Positions 1 through 10,643 of a stretch of DNA of 64,000 nt are shown piece by piece. Numbering within the stretch: position 1 is the stretch's first letter; each line of letters begins with the position of its first letter. The notes under the pieces were generated by a model that saw only the letters and a program-made list of their open reading frames with translations, did not search any database and was not told the origin of the DNA. A program made the translations under genes and the position numbers. This DNA comes from Peronospora farinosa (Eukaryota > Oomycota > Peronosporomycetes > Peronosporales > Peronosporaceae). Location: contig CANTFK010000055.1 in NCBI GenBank assembly GCA_947646735.1, positions 1 to 64,000 on the forward strand, written 5' to 3'.

Positions 1-910
1 ACCAAGATGGCAAGAACGGAGATATTCCGTGCTGTGAGAGGACAGGCAGTGACTCAATTGGTCCGAGTTTGTCCTGATGCACCACCGATGAACGGTGTAT
101 TACGGGGTCAGATCTACGTGCAGAATTTGCCGTGTTCGGTGGTTGCACATGCATTGGATCCGCAAGAGGGCGATGTGATTCTAGACATGTGTGCAGCGCC
201 CGGAGGAAAAACTTCCCACGTGGCTACTTTGATGCGAAATAAAGGCGCACTAATAGCTTGCGATCGCTCGAAGCGGAAAGCACTGGAGCTACGTACATTG
301 TGCGAAGATCTTCAACTCGAGTGTGTCGTACCGCTTAAGATGGATTCAACACATGCTGTGCTACCTAAAGAGAAGGTCGACACAATGCTGGCTGCCACGC
401 AAGAAAAGGACTTCACGAGTGTGGCGCAGGTTGTAGCTCGCGCAAAGGGAGAACACTCCAGGCCAAGCGCGCTTGTTGCAGGTGGAGGGATTCTTTCCTG
501 AAACTTTCGACCGTATCTTGCTAGACCCGCCTTGCTCAGCGCTAGGCTTGCGTCCACGGTTGCTTCACGCTAGTGATACGGACAACTTGGACGAGTTTGT
601 CAAGATGCAGCGCAACTTTTTGTGGGTTGCAGCATTCCTACTTAAACCTGGCGGCACGCTCGTGTACTCGACATGCACGATCAATCCGAAAGAGAACGAG
701 CAGATGGTGCATCACGCGCTCGAAAATTATCCGCTGAAACTTGTTTCTCAAGGCAAAGCTCACCTCGGCGACCGCGGGCTGCCAGGTCAGGGCCTCAACG
801 AGCACGAAGCGTCCCTCGTACAACGCTTTGACCCATCGAACATTGAGCTAGATACCATGGGCTTCTTTTGCGCCAAGTTCCTCAAGACAGGACCTATCCG
901 ACAGGAGTAG
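1..910 (+). CDS. NSUN6: NSUN6-type tRNA/mRNA cytosine-C5 methyltransferase, 5' partial
   Basis: This is the catalytic half of a NOL1/NOP2/Sun-family m5C RNA methyltransferase, which uses S-adenosylmethionine. The SAM-binding motif DMCAAPGGKT lies near nt 184-213. The two family cysteine motifs follow as DPPCS (near 525) and YSTCT (near 665). The end, with QRFDPS and GFFCAKF, matches the NSUN6 subfamily rather than NSUN2 or NOP2. The N-terminal part, which in NSUN6 carries a PUA domain, lies outside the window, so the ATG at 7 is probably internal. The reading frame shifts between the first part (to about 420) and the second (from about 482). An intron at 421-481 (GTGGCG...TTGCAG, phase 0) restores the frame, but its donor is weak, so a one-base indel is the alternative. 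The stop is at 908-910. Confidence 0.85.
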
Positions 911-2549
911 ATTACTGCAGCATATTCCGCAGTAATAGCGGAATATAGCTACGACCCAACGATGTTCCTGCTCTTTACCTCTCCATGCTTGCAAGTGCGA
1001 GCAAACGTCGAGTTCAAGGTGACCAGCATCATCGTCTCATAGTCGAGTGACATGGATGTCGAAAACCTGCCAGCGTCACATACCCCTTACATCTTCTACC
1101 CAACATATTCCTAACTTAACAGGCCTGCAAGATCCAACCCAATCGTTTTCATGCCTCAAACTTCCAGCAAAGCATCAATCAGGACGCCATCATCTGGGAA
1201 ACATACAAGAGGAACGACATTCATCGTGAACGTCGTCTTTTTGTGCAAACATCGAGCTCCACAGAAGTCAAAGACAGGATCGTAAAAATGCTGATGGAGA
1301 CTGCGCGCCCGGTTAGCAGACCGTCGTGAGATCGTACCATCGACATCGAGTCTTTCTACCACTTGTTCGTTCCACGATTAACGCTACGCCATGCAGTACC
1401 TACCACGACAAAAGTCTATGCGACTGGCACCCACAAACCGAAGGTGGTCAAGACACTCGAACCCGATCGCATGAGCGAGTGCAGCTACAGGTGCTGACGC
1501 CGTTTGTCAAAGAAGCACGATCTGCGAACTAACATCTAAATGAGAGCCTAACTATATTCACGTCATACGTCTACGACTAGATATGCCTCGTAAGCATTCC
1601 ATCCTTTTGATCAATCTCTTTTACATAAAGAGACAAAGAGGAAAAGCGTGGTGTTGAAGAATGTGTTTCCGTGCATGTACGACAGGATGTATACATCTGT
1701 CCCCGGGAGGTCAACGAGCCAGTCCATACTAGCGACCTCGTAGTGATCTACACTATGATGTTCCGACAGCAAAACGTTGCATGGCAATAAATTGTTGAGC
1801 CTTCAGGCCTTTCAGATCTCGTTAAATGCAGGACATCAACTACCTGATCCTCAAACCATAATCCGACATGTATTGCTTGAAGGTCAGACAGAACCAGTTG
1901 ATTCTCAACTACTAGCAGCTAGTAGTTGAGACAGTTCATACCATTCATCCGCGTCAAAAAAAGTTCCAGACTCAATATGAAGCTGCATTAGACATCCAGA
2001 AACGCCCGACCAGCGCCTGTCGCCTGCCAATGGGCAAAGCATTCGCATTTTCCGGTCCAAGCTGTTGTCACAGCTGTAGCTTTTTCAACCGATGCGTTCA
2101 CAGTCAAATCCCGTCACAACATTCAAGTATTCAGCTGCTGATGAGGGAAGGCTGAATGTATTTGCTTCGGACCCAGAACCAGGTCAGTCATGAAAAGCCA
2201 GCACGCTCTACGACACGATGACCATTTTCAAGTCTTAGCATTGTTAGGTGCTCCCCTAATAGGCTGCAATCATCCCCATACTGTAGTAATTCAAGTCAAA
2301 TGTACCCCGGCACGCAAGGCTATTCTATTCACCAGCTGGAACCATAGGGGACTGTACCATCGTGTTAATACAGGTTTGACAGCTGAGGTTGTGGCAAGAC
2401 CTTGCGTCGTTCCACCGAGCACGTGAAAGGGATCTGCTTTTACGTGTAAACGTTAGTATTTTTTTTCTGTGGCCGCGCATCGATCGACAAATCCACTCTT
2501 GTCTCGCAGTGTAAATAATTCTAGGTTGCAAGCACTTGTCAGCAACAGA
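911..2549. other. Intergenic, no gene recognised; contains one strong palindrome
   Basis: No ORF here has recognisable domains. Short open stretches near 1047-1530 are broken by stops in every frame and may be an old decayed gene, but I see no family match. A 29-nt near-perfect palindrome is listed separately. The stretch just before the first CAP gene holds a T-run and its likely promoter and leader. Confidence 0.5.
1903..1931. repeat. Perfect 14-bp inverted repeat with 1-nt centre
   Basis: The arm TCTCAACTACTAGC is followed by a single A and then its exact reverse complement, GCTAGTAGTTGAGA. It lies in an otherwise featureless intergenic stretch between the methyltransferase and the first CAP gene. 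Function is unknown; it could be a hairpin in a transcript end or a short footprint. Confidence 0.85.
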
Positions 2550-4472
2550 ATGAAAGTATCAACAAGTCTCGTTGTGGCAGCTGTCTTGGTTGCATTGAGC
2601 ACGAGCGTAAACGCCAAGACGGCGAGCACATCCGTCTTTGCATCAGAGCCATCAGATAGTGATCCCACCGAGGAACTATCGTTGAGCTCGGAGTCCACGG
2701 CCGAACAATCGGACAAAGATAACTCGAAATCTCTGGTCGATACGAAAGACGCCACGGGCGACCCACCTGAAGATCTATACGATTTCGATGCACCTTGTGC
2801 ATCGGATGACGGAGACACGAAGAAAGGCCTCACGGGGGAACAATCTGAAGAAGATAGCTCGACCCCGCTATACGATTTCGATGCACCTTGTGAACCGGAT
2901 GGAGGAGACACGAAGGGAGGTCTCACGGACGAACAATCTGACGAAGATAGCTCGACCCCGCTCTACGATTTCAGCTCGCCTTCTTGCGCATCGGATCCGG
3001 ACCAAATTGGCGGCTTTACTGATGAAGAAAAAGCGATCTGGATCGAGCGTCACAACTATTTTCGAGTAGCAGCTTTGCCCTGGGCAGCAGGTAATATGAA
3101 ACGAATGAATTGGGACGATGAGTTGGCCAAGGAAGCCGCATCGACGGCTGAAAGTTGCACTGCTGAAACAACTGCCGGTCTTAACGTCTTTAAGGCCACG
3201 TCAACGGACTCATCATCGGTGATTGACGAAGCGCTCAATGATTGGGCTGTCAAGCCTGCACTGTCTAATATCGGATCAGTCGTTCCGCCGGCAAAGGAAG
3301 GCGATTCCGTTGGCGCGGGACTTTACAACTCATACACACAAGTGATCTGGGCTGAAACGACTAGCGTCGGATGTGCGATGGCCAGTTGCTCTGGCGGATC
3401 GATGGTCGTGTGTAAATACTCGCCGGCAGGGAACGACGGCAAGTCGCCATGGTTTGTCCACGCTGCACAGGCGAAGCTTTGTCCGACAGGAACCACAGCT
3501 GTTCTCGGGCTTTGCGTTGTTGAAGGAGACCCGGCCAATAAACTTATTGCGCCAATCCCCAAAGGAAAATCGAGTCTCGAGGTTTATTCAACGTTCATAG
3601 CCGACATCATGGCAACAATTCTGAAAGCAGCAAAGGCGAGAGATGCGCCTGGAGCCGATCCCGTAGCTGTAGTTTCTCCGGATGGATCAGTATCCGAATT
3701 GACTAAAGAACCGAGTGCCTCCGATACGGAAGCATCACCAGATCCCTTAACTGATGACAAAACCGAAGCGACCGGTGAAGGAAAGGAGGCCACCAGTGAA
3801 GACCTCTCAACCTCGGATTTGTCCACTTTGACGGGCTCCCTGCCGCAAAAGAGCAAGTCGCTTGATATGTTTAAGGATTTAGGTGAGAGCTCGGAGACCA
3901 GTCCATCCACGTCCTCTGGAGAAAAATCTTCAGGTACAGTGAAGCCTAGCTCGGAAAGTGGTGGGGACAATGAAACGCCAACCGAGTCGGCTGAGCTGGG
4001 TGACCCTACCAAAGAAGAATCGGCAGAGCTGGGTGACCCTACTAAACAAGAATCGGCAGAGCTGGGTGACCCTACCAAAGAAGAATCGGCTGAGCTGGGT
4101 GACCCTACTAAACAAGAATCGGCAGAGCTGGGTGACCCTACCAAAGAAGAATCGGCTGAGCTGGGTGACCCTACTAAACAAGAATCGGCTGAGCTGGGTG
4201 ACCCTGCCAAACAAGAATCGGCTGAGCTGGGTGACCCTACCAAACAAGAATCGGCTGAGCTGGGTACCTCCTCGAACTCGGATTTGAAAGCTACAGCCAT
4301 GGCGAACACCCAGTCGTCCATTATCACTAGTAACGGTGGTGGACCGTCGCCAGCAGCTATCGCCGGTATAGTTGTGGCGGGTGTCGTGGCCGTTGCCGTC
4401 GTGGCTGTCTTCATAAGCTATCGTAAGAATCAGCAGCGACAGCGTGATATTATGCAAGACGGTGGTGTTTAA
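2550..4472 (+). CDS. CAP/PR-1-like secreted, membrane-anchored protein (paralog 1)
   Basis: The product has about 640 residues. I chose the ATG at 2550 because it opens a classical signal peptide (MKVSTSLVVAAVLVAL..., cut after about residue 22). Next come an acidic linker with two to three copies of a roughly 31-residue repeat (LYDFDAPC...) and a CAP domain at about residues 160-300 with RHNYFR, YTQVIW and CKYSPAGN motifs and paired cysteines. A long Ser/Thr/Glu-rich stalk follows, including eight 11-residue repeats (ESAELGDPTKE/Q), then one membrane helix near residues 600-625 and a short basic tail (YRKNQQRQRDIM). The protein should be type I, with the CAP domain outside the cell. CAP proteins of oomycetes are often secreted and host-facing, but their biochemical role is unsettled. 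It heads a tandem cluster of three paralogs. Confidence 0.9.
   Translation: MKVSTSLVVAAVLVALSTSVNAKTASTSVFASEPSDSDPTEELSLSSESTAEQSDKDNSKSLVDTKDATGDPPEDLYDFDAPCASDDGDTKKGLTGEQSEEDSSTPLYDFDAPCEPDGGDTKGGLTDEQSDEDSSTPLYDFSSPSCASDPDQIGGFTDEEKAIWIERHNYFRVAALPWAAGNMKRMNWDDELAKEAASTAESCTAETTAGLNVFKATSTDSSSVIDEALNDWAVKPALSNIGSVVPPAKEGDSVGAGLYNSYTQVIWAETTSVGCAMASCSGGSMVVCKYSPAGNDGKSPWFVHAAQAKLCPTGTTAVLGLCVVEGDPANKLIAPIPKGKSSLEVYSTFIADIMATILKAAKARDAPGADPVAVVSPDGSVSELTKEPSASDTEASPDPLTDDKTEATGEGKEATSEDLSTSDLSTLTGSLPQKSKSLDMFKDLGESSETSPSTSSGEKSSGTVKPSSESGGDNETPTESAELGDPTKEESAELGDPTKQESAELGDPTKEESAELGDPTKQESAELGDPTKEESAELGDPTKQESAELGDPAKQESAELGDPTKQESAELGTSSNSDLKATAMANTQSSIITSNGGGPSPAAIAGIVVAGVVAVAVVAVFISYRKNQQRQRDIMQDGGV
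2773..2990 (+). repeat. In-frame ~93-bp tandem repeat in CAP paralog 1 (N-terminal linker)
   Basis: Two full units and one degenerate partial unit encode LYDFDAPC followed by an acidic stretch ending DSSTP. The units differ by a handful of substitutions and stay in frame, so copy number can vary without breaking the protein. Confidence 0.8.
3984..4265 (+). repeat. 33-bp in-frame minisatellite in the stalk of CAP paralog 1
   Basis: There are eight full copies plus a partial ninth of an 11-residue unit, ESAELGDPTK followed by E or Q. The first six copies alternate E and Q, which suggests that a 66-bp dimer was amplified. The repeat leaves long open frames on the other strand and in other frames; those are artefacts of the repeat. 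Confidence 0.9.
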
Positions 4473-5056
4473 GTCCAAGGAATAATTTCGCGACCATCAA
4501 GTTCGAGCCCACATTGTAGGGATATTGCAAGGGTGATTGAGTGATTGAGTGCTACCATAGCGGTGAGGACAAGCATTGGTGATCAGAAAAACCAACGATA
4601 AAGTCAATTGTTTTTTTTCTTTTACTTCTACAGCCATGATGGCATGATTTGAATGTAAAAAAGTTCGTGCATGATATAAACAAGCACCTTGTGCTATTCA
4701 ACTTGACGATGCATATTCACACACTGAGACATTCTAATTCTTCAAAGTCATATGAATGAGGTGGGTAGGTATTCAGGGTGACAAAAATGTACTGATTTGA
4801 TTGAATTCGTCAAGTCGCCCCTTTTTCAAATCAATTTGTATGAAAGGTTCCTTGTAGTTCTTTTGGTAGCTCAAATATTACAGTACTATTATTAATTCTA
4901 TGAGGCTATCGTTTCGACGTGTGTGTCTTACAATTTGCAACTGTAAAAGCGCAGCAGAAAAAAAGGTTACGTCAGACATAAATTACCGAGTCAGTAGTAC
5001 CTTGTGCTTTCATTCTTTCATATTTTAATTTGATTATCAGCGTGAAGCAAGACCTC
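4473..5056. other. Intergenic between CAP paralogs 1 and 2
   Basis: AT-rich sequence with no supported gene, RNA or repeat. It presumably holds the 3' end of paralog 1 and the promoter of paralog 2. Confidence 0.5.
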
Positions 5057-6675
5057 ATGTACATGCCATTTATTATAACCTTATTAATTGTAACGATAGT
5101 GATCGTATATGCCGATAACAACAGCTTTAGTCCAGTAGACGAGGCAATTTGGCTTGACCGTCTCAATTATTTTCGTACCACGGGCTTACCTTGGTCAGCA
5201 GCAAATATGCAACGAATTGGATGGAAGAATGACTTGGCAAAGACTGCTGCTTCTAGTGCAGCCAAGTGTTCAGCTACGACAGGACCAGGTGTGAATGTAT
5301 ACCAGTCATCATCATTATCATCTACGTCATTGTCTATTATTGACGAAGCTATTCAGGAATGGGTGGTTGAGACGTCCATGAAAACACTCAGGACACTTGC
5401 ACAACCAGGTGCTTTGGGTGTTGAAATTGGAAAAGGCACGTACAATGCTTACTCTCAAATTGTATGGGCATCAACGACTAGTGTTGGGTGTGCTTTGGCC
5501 AGTTGTTCAGGGGGTAAAATGGTCGTGTGCGAATTTTCACCACCAGGAAACGACGGGTCTTCAGCCTGGTACGTTCATGCCGAGCCGGCATCAAAGTGTC
5601 CGTCGGGGACGACGGCATCACAGGGACTATGTGGTGAGAAGGAAGATACAGCTAACAAACAGATTGCTCTTATTCCGGCTGGCAAGTTGACGTATGAAGT
5701 ATATTCAGCCTATGTAGCTAACATGCAGACTGTATTGGTTGAGGCGGCACGTCGGATTGCCAATGGTGAAAAGCCACCGACGGTTCCGCCTGCTGCTACG
5801 ACAGCAACGCCGACCTCCTCATCTTTGAAGACACCTTTGAAAACGCCTTCGGTTAGCTTTAATGAGGATGTTGGTGATACTAAGAAAAGTGCAACGGATG
5901 AGACTCCGTCGTCGTCAAAGACGCATTCAGTTAGCTCGAATGAGGATGTTGGTGATACCAAGAAAAGTGCAACGGAGAAGACTCCGTCGTCGTCAAAGAC
6001 GCATTCGGTTAGCTCGAATGAGGATGTTGATGATACTAAGAAAAGTGCAACGGAGAAGACTCCGTCGTCTTCAAAGACGCATTCAGTTAGCTCGGATGAG
6101 GATGTTGGTGATACCAAGAAAAGTGCAACGGAGAAGACTCCGTCGTCTTCAAAGACGCATTCGGTTAGCTCGGATGAGGATGTTGGTGATACCAAGACTA
6201 GTGCAATGGATGAGACTCCTTCACCTTCAACGAAAACCGGTAAGGAGTCGACGTCTACATCAAAAAACCCGACAAAACTAGTACGCATTCTTCTATGGAG
6301 ACCTCAACGGAACAAGAGGAAGACTTGGTACCTGGAACGGTCAAGGCGAGCTCTGACAAAGGCTCGACCTTTACAAATGAGAAACCGTCGACAAAGAATC
6401 CGACTTCGAGCAGCCCTACCAGCACTTCAAGCAAACCAGATAATGATGAGAGTTTACCACCTACCACCCCAATGTCTGGCTCAAGTCCTGCACCGAGCAC
6501 AATGACTGTCACTCAGCATAAGGGCGTTGAATCGAACATCTCGGTTGCTGGTATAACTGGAATATCCGTGCTTGTTATCGTTTGTATTGCGGCTTTTGGT
6601 GTGGTCATGAGCTATAAGAGGAACCAGCGACGTCAACGGGAAATTATGCGGGATGGCGGTATCCGGGTTGATTAA
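5057..6675 (+). CDS. CAP/PR-1-like membrane-anchored protein (paralog 2), frameshifted
   Basis: The ATG at 5057 (or 5063) opens a hydrophobic signal sequence (MYMPFIITLLIVTIVIV). The CAP domain follows directly, without the acidic linker of paralog 1, and contains YSQIVW and CEFSPPGN. The usual CAP histidine motif RHN reads RLN here. The stalk has about four and a half copies of a 26-residue repeat. The frame that encodes domain and stalk runs on to 6505 with unrelated sequence, while the expected end of the stalk, the membrane helix and the basic tail (YKRNQRRQREIM) are in another frame from about 6268 to 6675. The switch falls at a run of six A at 6262-6267, so a one-base indel there, real or from sequencing, is the simplest cause. 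If real, the protein loses its anchor. Confidence 0.82.
5860..6235 (+). repeat. 78-bp in-frame tandem repeat in CAP paralog 2 stalk
   Basis: About four and a half copies of a 26-residue unit built around NEDVGDTKKSATEKTPSSS and THSVSS. It is Ser/Thr-rich and likely to be heavily O-glycosylated. Neither sequence nor length is shared with the stalk repeats of the two neighbouring paralogs. Confidence 0.88.
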
Positions 6676-8043
6676 GCTAGAACAGTCGGTTCAAGTCTTA
6701 AGCGTTATTTGTTAGAAACGAAGGGGTGGCAGTTGTAAATTACGACTTGGTTTGACCTACGAGGTAAAATTAGTTGGATACGTGTAAAGAAGAATGTATG
6801 TGGTGTTTGTTCCGCATGAAATGATACAATAAATGTGGCCAACTGCTCTAAAAACTCAAAAGGTATACGCAAAGATTTTCCTCATTGTATAGTAAGTAGT
6901 ATCTAAAGACGATAGGATTGACATTGCTGGTAGGCTCAGAGGCAGATTAAACTATAGATGCAGCTGTTGTCGCCAGTCAAAAACCTCGTCCGTCCGAATA
7001 CATGTAGTCGGACTACCACCACAAGCCGCACACTGTCTCTTTTTTCGGTGGACTGACTACGCTCCTTTCTCCGTCACATCTGACGTAGAAAGGGATGTAG
7101 TCGTCAGTCATGACGTGCATGGGAGGAGGCATGGTAATGTCTCAGCGTATCCAGTCCATTTACGACCTCAGCCAATGCAACGTCCAGAATGAGATCATTA
7201 TGAACAATCATATCTTGAGCTTGCGTATTTCTACTACTGGTCTGCCAGGTTTTTTTAGACGAACGCATCATCGCTCTTTGCCTACAACCACGTGAGCACT
7301 GCAAATTTTTCTTCTTGTCACAGATCTGTCTTTAGAAACTAGAGGTTGTATCTAGAGTGCGCTATCTTCGTTTACCACTTACTTACTTACAAGTGATTCG
7401 TACCTCAATTATAGCCCTCACATGAAAAGCTTTGTACAGCACTCGCACCAATAGCCTCCTCATGCTGTTGCACACTGGTCATATCGTGTTTTAAGACTAG
7501 ACGACGCACAATCGACACTCTCTTTTTTGCTAATAAAGTACAATCCCATAATGTATCTCTCCCGCCTTGTCCATTTTAACACTATCTGAATTTTGCTGTT
7601 GAATATTAGAAGAGATGTGCACGCTTTAAAAACTTTAATACTACCACTCTGCGAAAAAAATGTCAATAAGAAGGTCAATGAAGTGAGTGCAAAAGAAGGA
7701 AGACCATTATTGTCAAAAACTAACAAAAGTGATGTAGAAACCTTTGCAACAAATGTAGAATTATCGCACAAAAACATTTGTCTGTTGTGCTACATTAACA
7801 ACATGCTGAGTATTGTCCTAAGCATATACTAATTGTCTTGTACATTTTGTAGATTCCAATCGTGCCGTTTTTGTTTGGCATGTACATCTTCGATTTTTAG
7901 CCCAGCTGGGAACCGGATCGATTACTAGCCAGTTTGATCAATAGAACCGTGTCGCAACGTGATACTAGTTAGCGAAAGCTTGACGAGATGGCCACTTTTG
8001 CATTCTTTTGCTCTACAGTTTATTGAATTGTTATCTAAAGACA
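6676..8043. other. Intergenic between CAP paralogs 2 and 3
   Basis: I find no supported gene. Short open stretches at about 7100-7300 and 7593-7832 lack recognisable domains and suitable context. The region is AT-rich and could hold an older decayed gene, but I cannot show it. Confidence 0.45.
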
Positions 8044-9183
8044 ATGAAGGTCTCTACGTCCTTCTCTTTTTTCTCGGCAGCGGCTATTGTAGCTGCTGTC
8101 AATGCCAAAAGCTTTAGCAAAGTGGAACAAGCCATTTTGATTGATCGTCACAATTTTTTTCGTAGTACAGCCTTACCATCGGCAGCCGCCAACATGTGCC
8201 GCATCAATTGGGACGGCGACTTGGCAACGAAAGCTTCTTCCACAGCGTCCAAGTGTTCGGCTACTACAGAAAGAGGTATAAATATTCATCAGTCATCGTC
8301 CACCAACTCTCCGTCAATTATTGATGAAGCAATTCAGGAGTGGGTGGTTGAAACTGCAATGGCAACGATTAAGAAGATGTCACAACCAGGTTCCACGGGT
8401 CATCATGTCGGTGTAGGGATTTACAACTCGTACTCTCAAGTAGTTTGGGCATCAACGACCAGTGTCGGTTGTGCAACGGCGAGTTGTTCAGGTGGAGATA
8501 TAGTCGTGTGTGTCTACTCGCCACCAGGAAATGATGGAAAGTCTGCATGGTACAAGCATGGAGTTCAAGGGTCCGAATGCCCCGATGGAATGGAAGCAGA
8601 ACATGGACTGTGCATTACAAAAGGGGATGAAGCCAACAATCAGATTGCATCGATTCCGGAAGGACAGTGGACATATCAAGTATACCCGGCTTTTGTGGCG
8701 CAGATGCATACACTGCTTATAACTTCTGCTCGAGAGCTGGCCAATAAACCGATAAGTGAATCAACCGGTACGGACGTGGCGTCCCCATCAGCGACCTCAG
8801 AAGAACAGACCTTATCGCCAAAGTTCTCGTCCGAGTCATTTCCAGACAAAAGCAACTATTCTCCAGGAGAAGTGGAACTAAAAACTAGGACTCATTCTAC
8901 GAATAAACTACACAAGGTGGTAACCAAGTCGGAAGAAACGGCGCTCGCTGAAACAGAAGATAATGAGCTTGCCGAAACAGAAGATAATGAGCTTGCCGAA
9001 ACCGAAGAAACTGCGCTCGCCAAAATGAAAAATGCCAATGAACAGGTTTCGGAACCGTCCGAATCATTGGTCATTGGAAGTATTGTTGGCATGTACGTTT
9101 TGATGGTGGCTACGGCGATTGGTATGATGATGTTTGTGCGCTCGAAAGGACGCCAGCAACATGACAGTGCTACAACGTGTTAA
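8044..9183 (+). CDS. CAP/PR-1-like membrane-anchored protein (paralog 3)
   Basis: The product has 379 residues. The ATG at 8044 opens MKVSTSFSFFSAAAIVAAVNA, nearly the same signal peptide start as paralog 1, with cleavage after about residue 21. The CAP domain follows at residues 25-190 with DRHNFFR, YSQVVW and CVYSPPGN. The stalk is short and has three copies of an eight-residue unit (LAETEDNE). One membrane helix lies near residues 340-362, followed by a short basic tail without the QRxIMxDGG end of paralogs 1 and 2. The gene is intact. All three paralogs share DEA (and xxW) near the middle of the domain and lack the usual GENL and GHYTQ forms of the CAP cavity, suggesting one divergent subfamily that arose by local duplication. 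Confidence 0.9.
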   Translation: MKVSTSFSFFSAAAIVAAVNAKSFSKVEQAILIDRHNFFRSTALPSAAANMCRINWDGDLATKASSTASKCSATTERGINIHQSSSTNSPSIIDEAIQEWVVETAMATIKKMSQPGSTGHHVGVGIYNSYSQVVWASTTSVGCATASCSGGDIVVCVYSPPGNDGKSAWYKHGVQGSECPDGMEAEHGLCITKGDEANNQIASIPEGQWTYQVYPAFVAQMHTLLITSARELANKPISESTGTDVASPSATSEEQTLSPKFSSESFPDKSNYSPGEVELKTRTHSTNKLHKVVTKSEETALAETEDNELAETEDNELAETEETALAKMKNANEQVSEPSESLVIGSIVGMYVLMVATAIGMMMFVRSKGRQQHDSATTC

Positions 9184-9398
9184 AAAAACATTCTTGCTAA
9201 ATGACAGCGACTCTATTTTTTTTTAATCACTACTTAGATTTTATTTAGTATACTGTAGTACATGCAGTCTATCGATTTAGTATACTAAAATTAAAGTGTA
9301 TGGTGAATTACAATAGGTCATGGTTTTAACGCTATGAAACAAATAATAATAACATTTTCAAACTAATTTGTAGTAAAAAATAGTTATTTAGTCCTACG

Positions 9399-10519
9399 AT
9401 GTCTACACCTGCTTTATCTCGTATGCTAGATCAACTAATTGTGGATAAAGAACATCACGCGGTAGAAGACAAGCAAAATGTAGTACAGACAGAGGAGCAT
9501 CTTGCTCAAAATAAGTCAAAATTGGTATTAGTAAAAGATCAAAAGTTGGACCAAAATAGCTACGACTGGACTAAAACGTATGAAAAATGGGACGGATGGG
9601 AAGATCCCGAAGAACTTGCAAGACAGGAACAAGACGCTCGTGATCGCAGTGAACATGCAACTAAAGCTCAAATGGGCTGTAACCATGACCATTCGGCTGT
9701 AAGATAATGTGATATTGTAATATTGCAATATTGCAATATTACAATCGGATAAAATGTAGGGATTATTATGATTTTTCGTCTAATTTTTATGATAATGTGC
9801 ATTTGTAGGAACAAAAACTTATGGACATGACAACACAAGCAAAATTAACACTTTGTAACGAGTTTCGAGTATTGGGGAACCTCTTTTTCAAGCACGGTCA
9901 GTACCAGAGAGCTGCATATCATTATCATAAAGCACTCGTGTACTTTGAGTACGTGTTTGCAGATACAGATGAAGAAGAAGCACAAGCGGATAATTTAAAG
10001 CTTAAATTGCTGCTCAATTTTGCAGCCTGTAGACTCAAGACCATTCATCTTGATGATGCTGTGCATCACGCGAATCAAGCACTTGAAATTGATCAGGAGA
10101 ATGTAAAGGCACTTTATCGTCGTGCACAAGCTTATAGGTTCAAGGACGAGTTTCATCTGGCACAAGAAGACATCGCGCGTGCAATACAATTGTCAAAAGC
10201 AGAGAATATGCTGCTAGATTCAGTTTTGATGCAAGAGAAGAAATTGCTGCAGGCGAAAATGCTCGCATACAAGTTGCGGACAAAACAGGTATCGAGTGCG
10301 ATGTTTGGTGACAAGATGAAGGTGTCAGAAGGCGTTACGGATGGAGGTGTTCCGGGGTTTCGTGATCCTCATGGCAGTGCAATGACCCTCAATTTGTCAA
10401 AGACTTCTGACCTGGCTGCAACGTCGTCACGTGATGACTTTCAATGTTTTAGCACGTGGAAACCTTCTACTCGAGGACTCAACGAACTGCAAACACTGAT
10501 TGCGAGGCTGGACAGCTAG
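9399..10519 (+). CDS. TPR-domain protein, co-chaperone-like, two exons
   Basis: Exons 9399-9698 and 9809-10519 join in phase 0 across a 110-nt intron (GTAAGA...TTGTAG), giving 336 residues. The first exon encodes a charged N-terminus ending MGCNHDHSA; after the join the text continues as EQKL and then a TPR array of about three repeats (residues ~110-230), including AYHYHKALVYFEY, NFAACRLK and VKALYRRAQAYR. The arrangement matches a eukaryotic family of TPR proteins with an N-terminal CDHS-like motif ahead of TPRs of the FKBP/co-chaperone type, which probably bind Hsp90/Hsp70 tails. That role is inferred from the family. The intron carries a perfect 32-bp palindrome. Confidence 0.82.
9714..9745. 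repeat. Perfect 32-bp palindrome inside the TPR-gene intron
   Basis: ATTGTAATATTGCAAT is followed at once by its exact reverse complement with no loop. It takes up almost a third of the 110-nt intron, downstream of the donor. Confidence 0.88.
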
Positions 10520-10643
10520 TTACTCGAACTACAGACATGAAAGGTAAACAAGTAAGGTATATTCTATACGTTTTACAATCGCAACTTATAGTTGGAAGCA
10601 GCTCCTCTATCTCTGCATTCACTAATTGGGCTGATCAATCTAG

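Noticed and set aside
3584..4478. Long antisense ORFs over the CAP paralog 1 stalk
   Set aside because: They exist only because the 33-bp repeat is open in several frames; the plus frame alone has signal peptide, CAP domain and membrane helix.
5710..6288. Antisense ORF of 192 codons over CAP paralog 2
   Set aside because: Repeat-driven shadow of the 78-bp stalk repeat.
7593..7832. ORF of 79 codons between CAP paralogs 2 and 3
   Set aside because: AT-rich, no domain, no plausible promoter or homologous neighbour.
2550..9183. RxLR or Crinkler effectors
   Set aside because: Looked for RxLR/EER and LFLAK motifs after the signal peptides; none is present, and the CAP architecture explains the ORFs.
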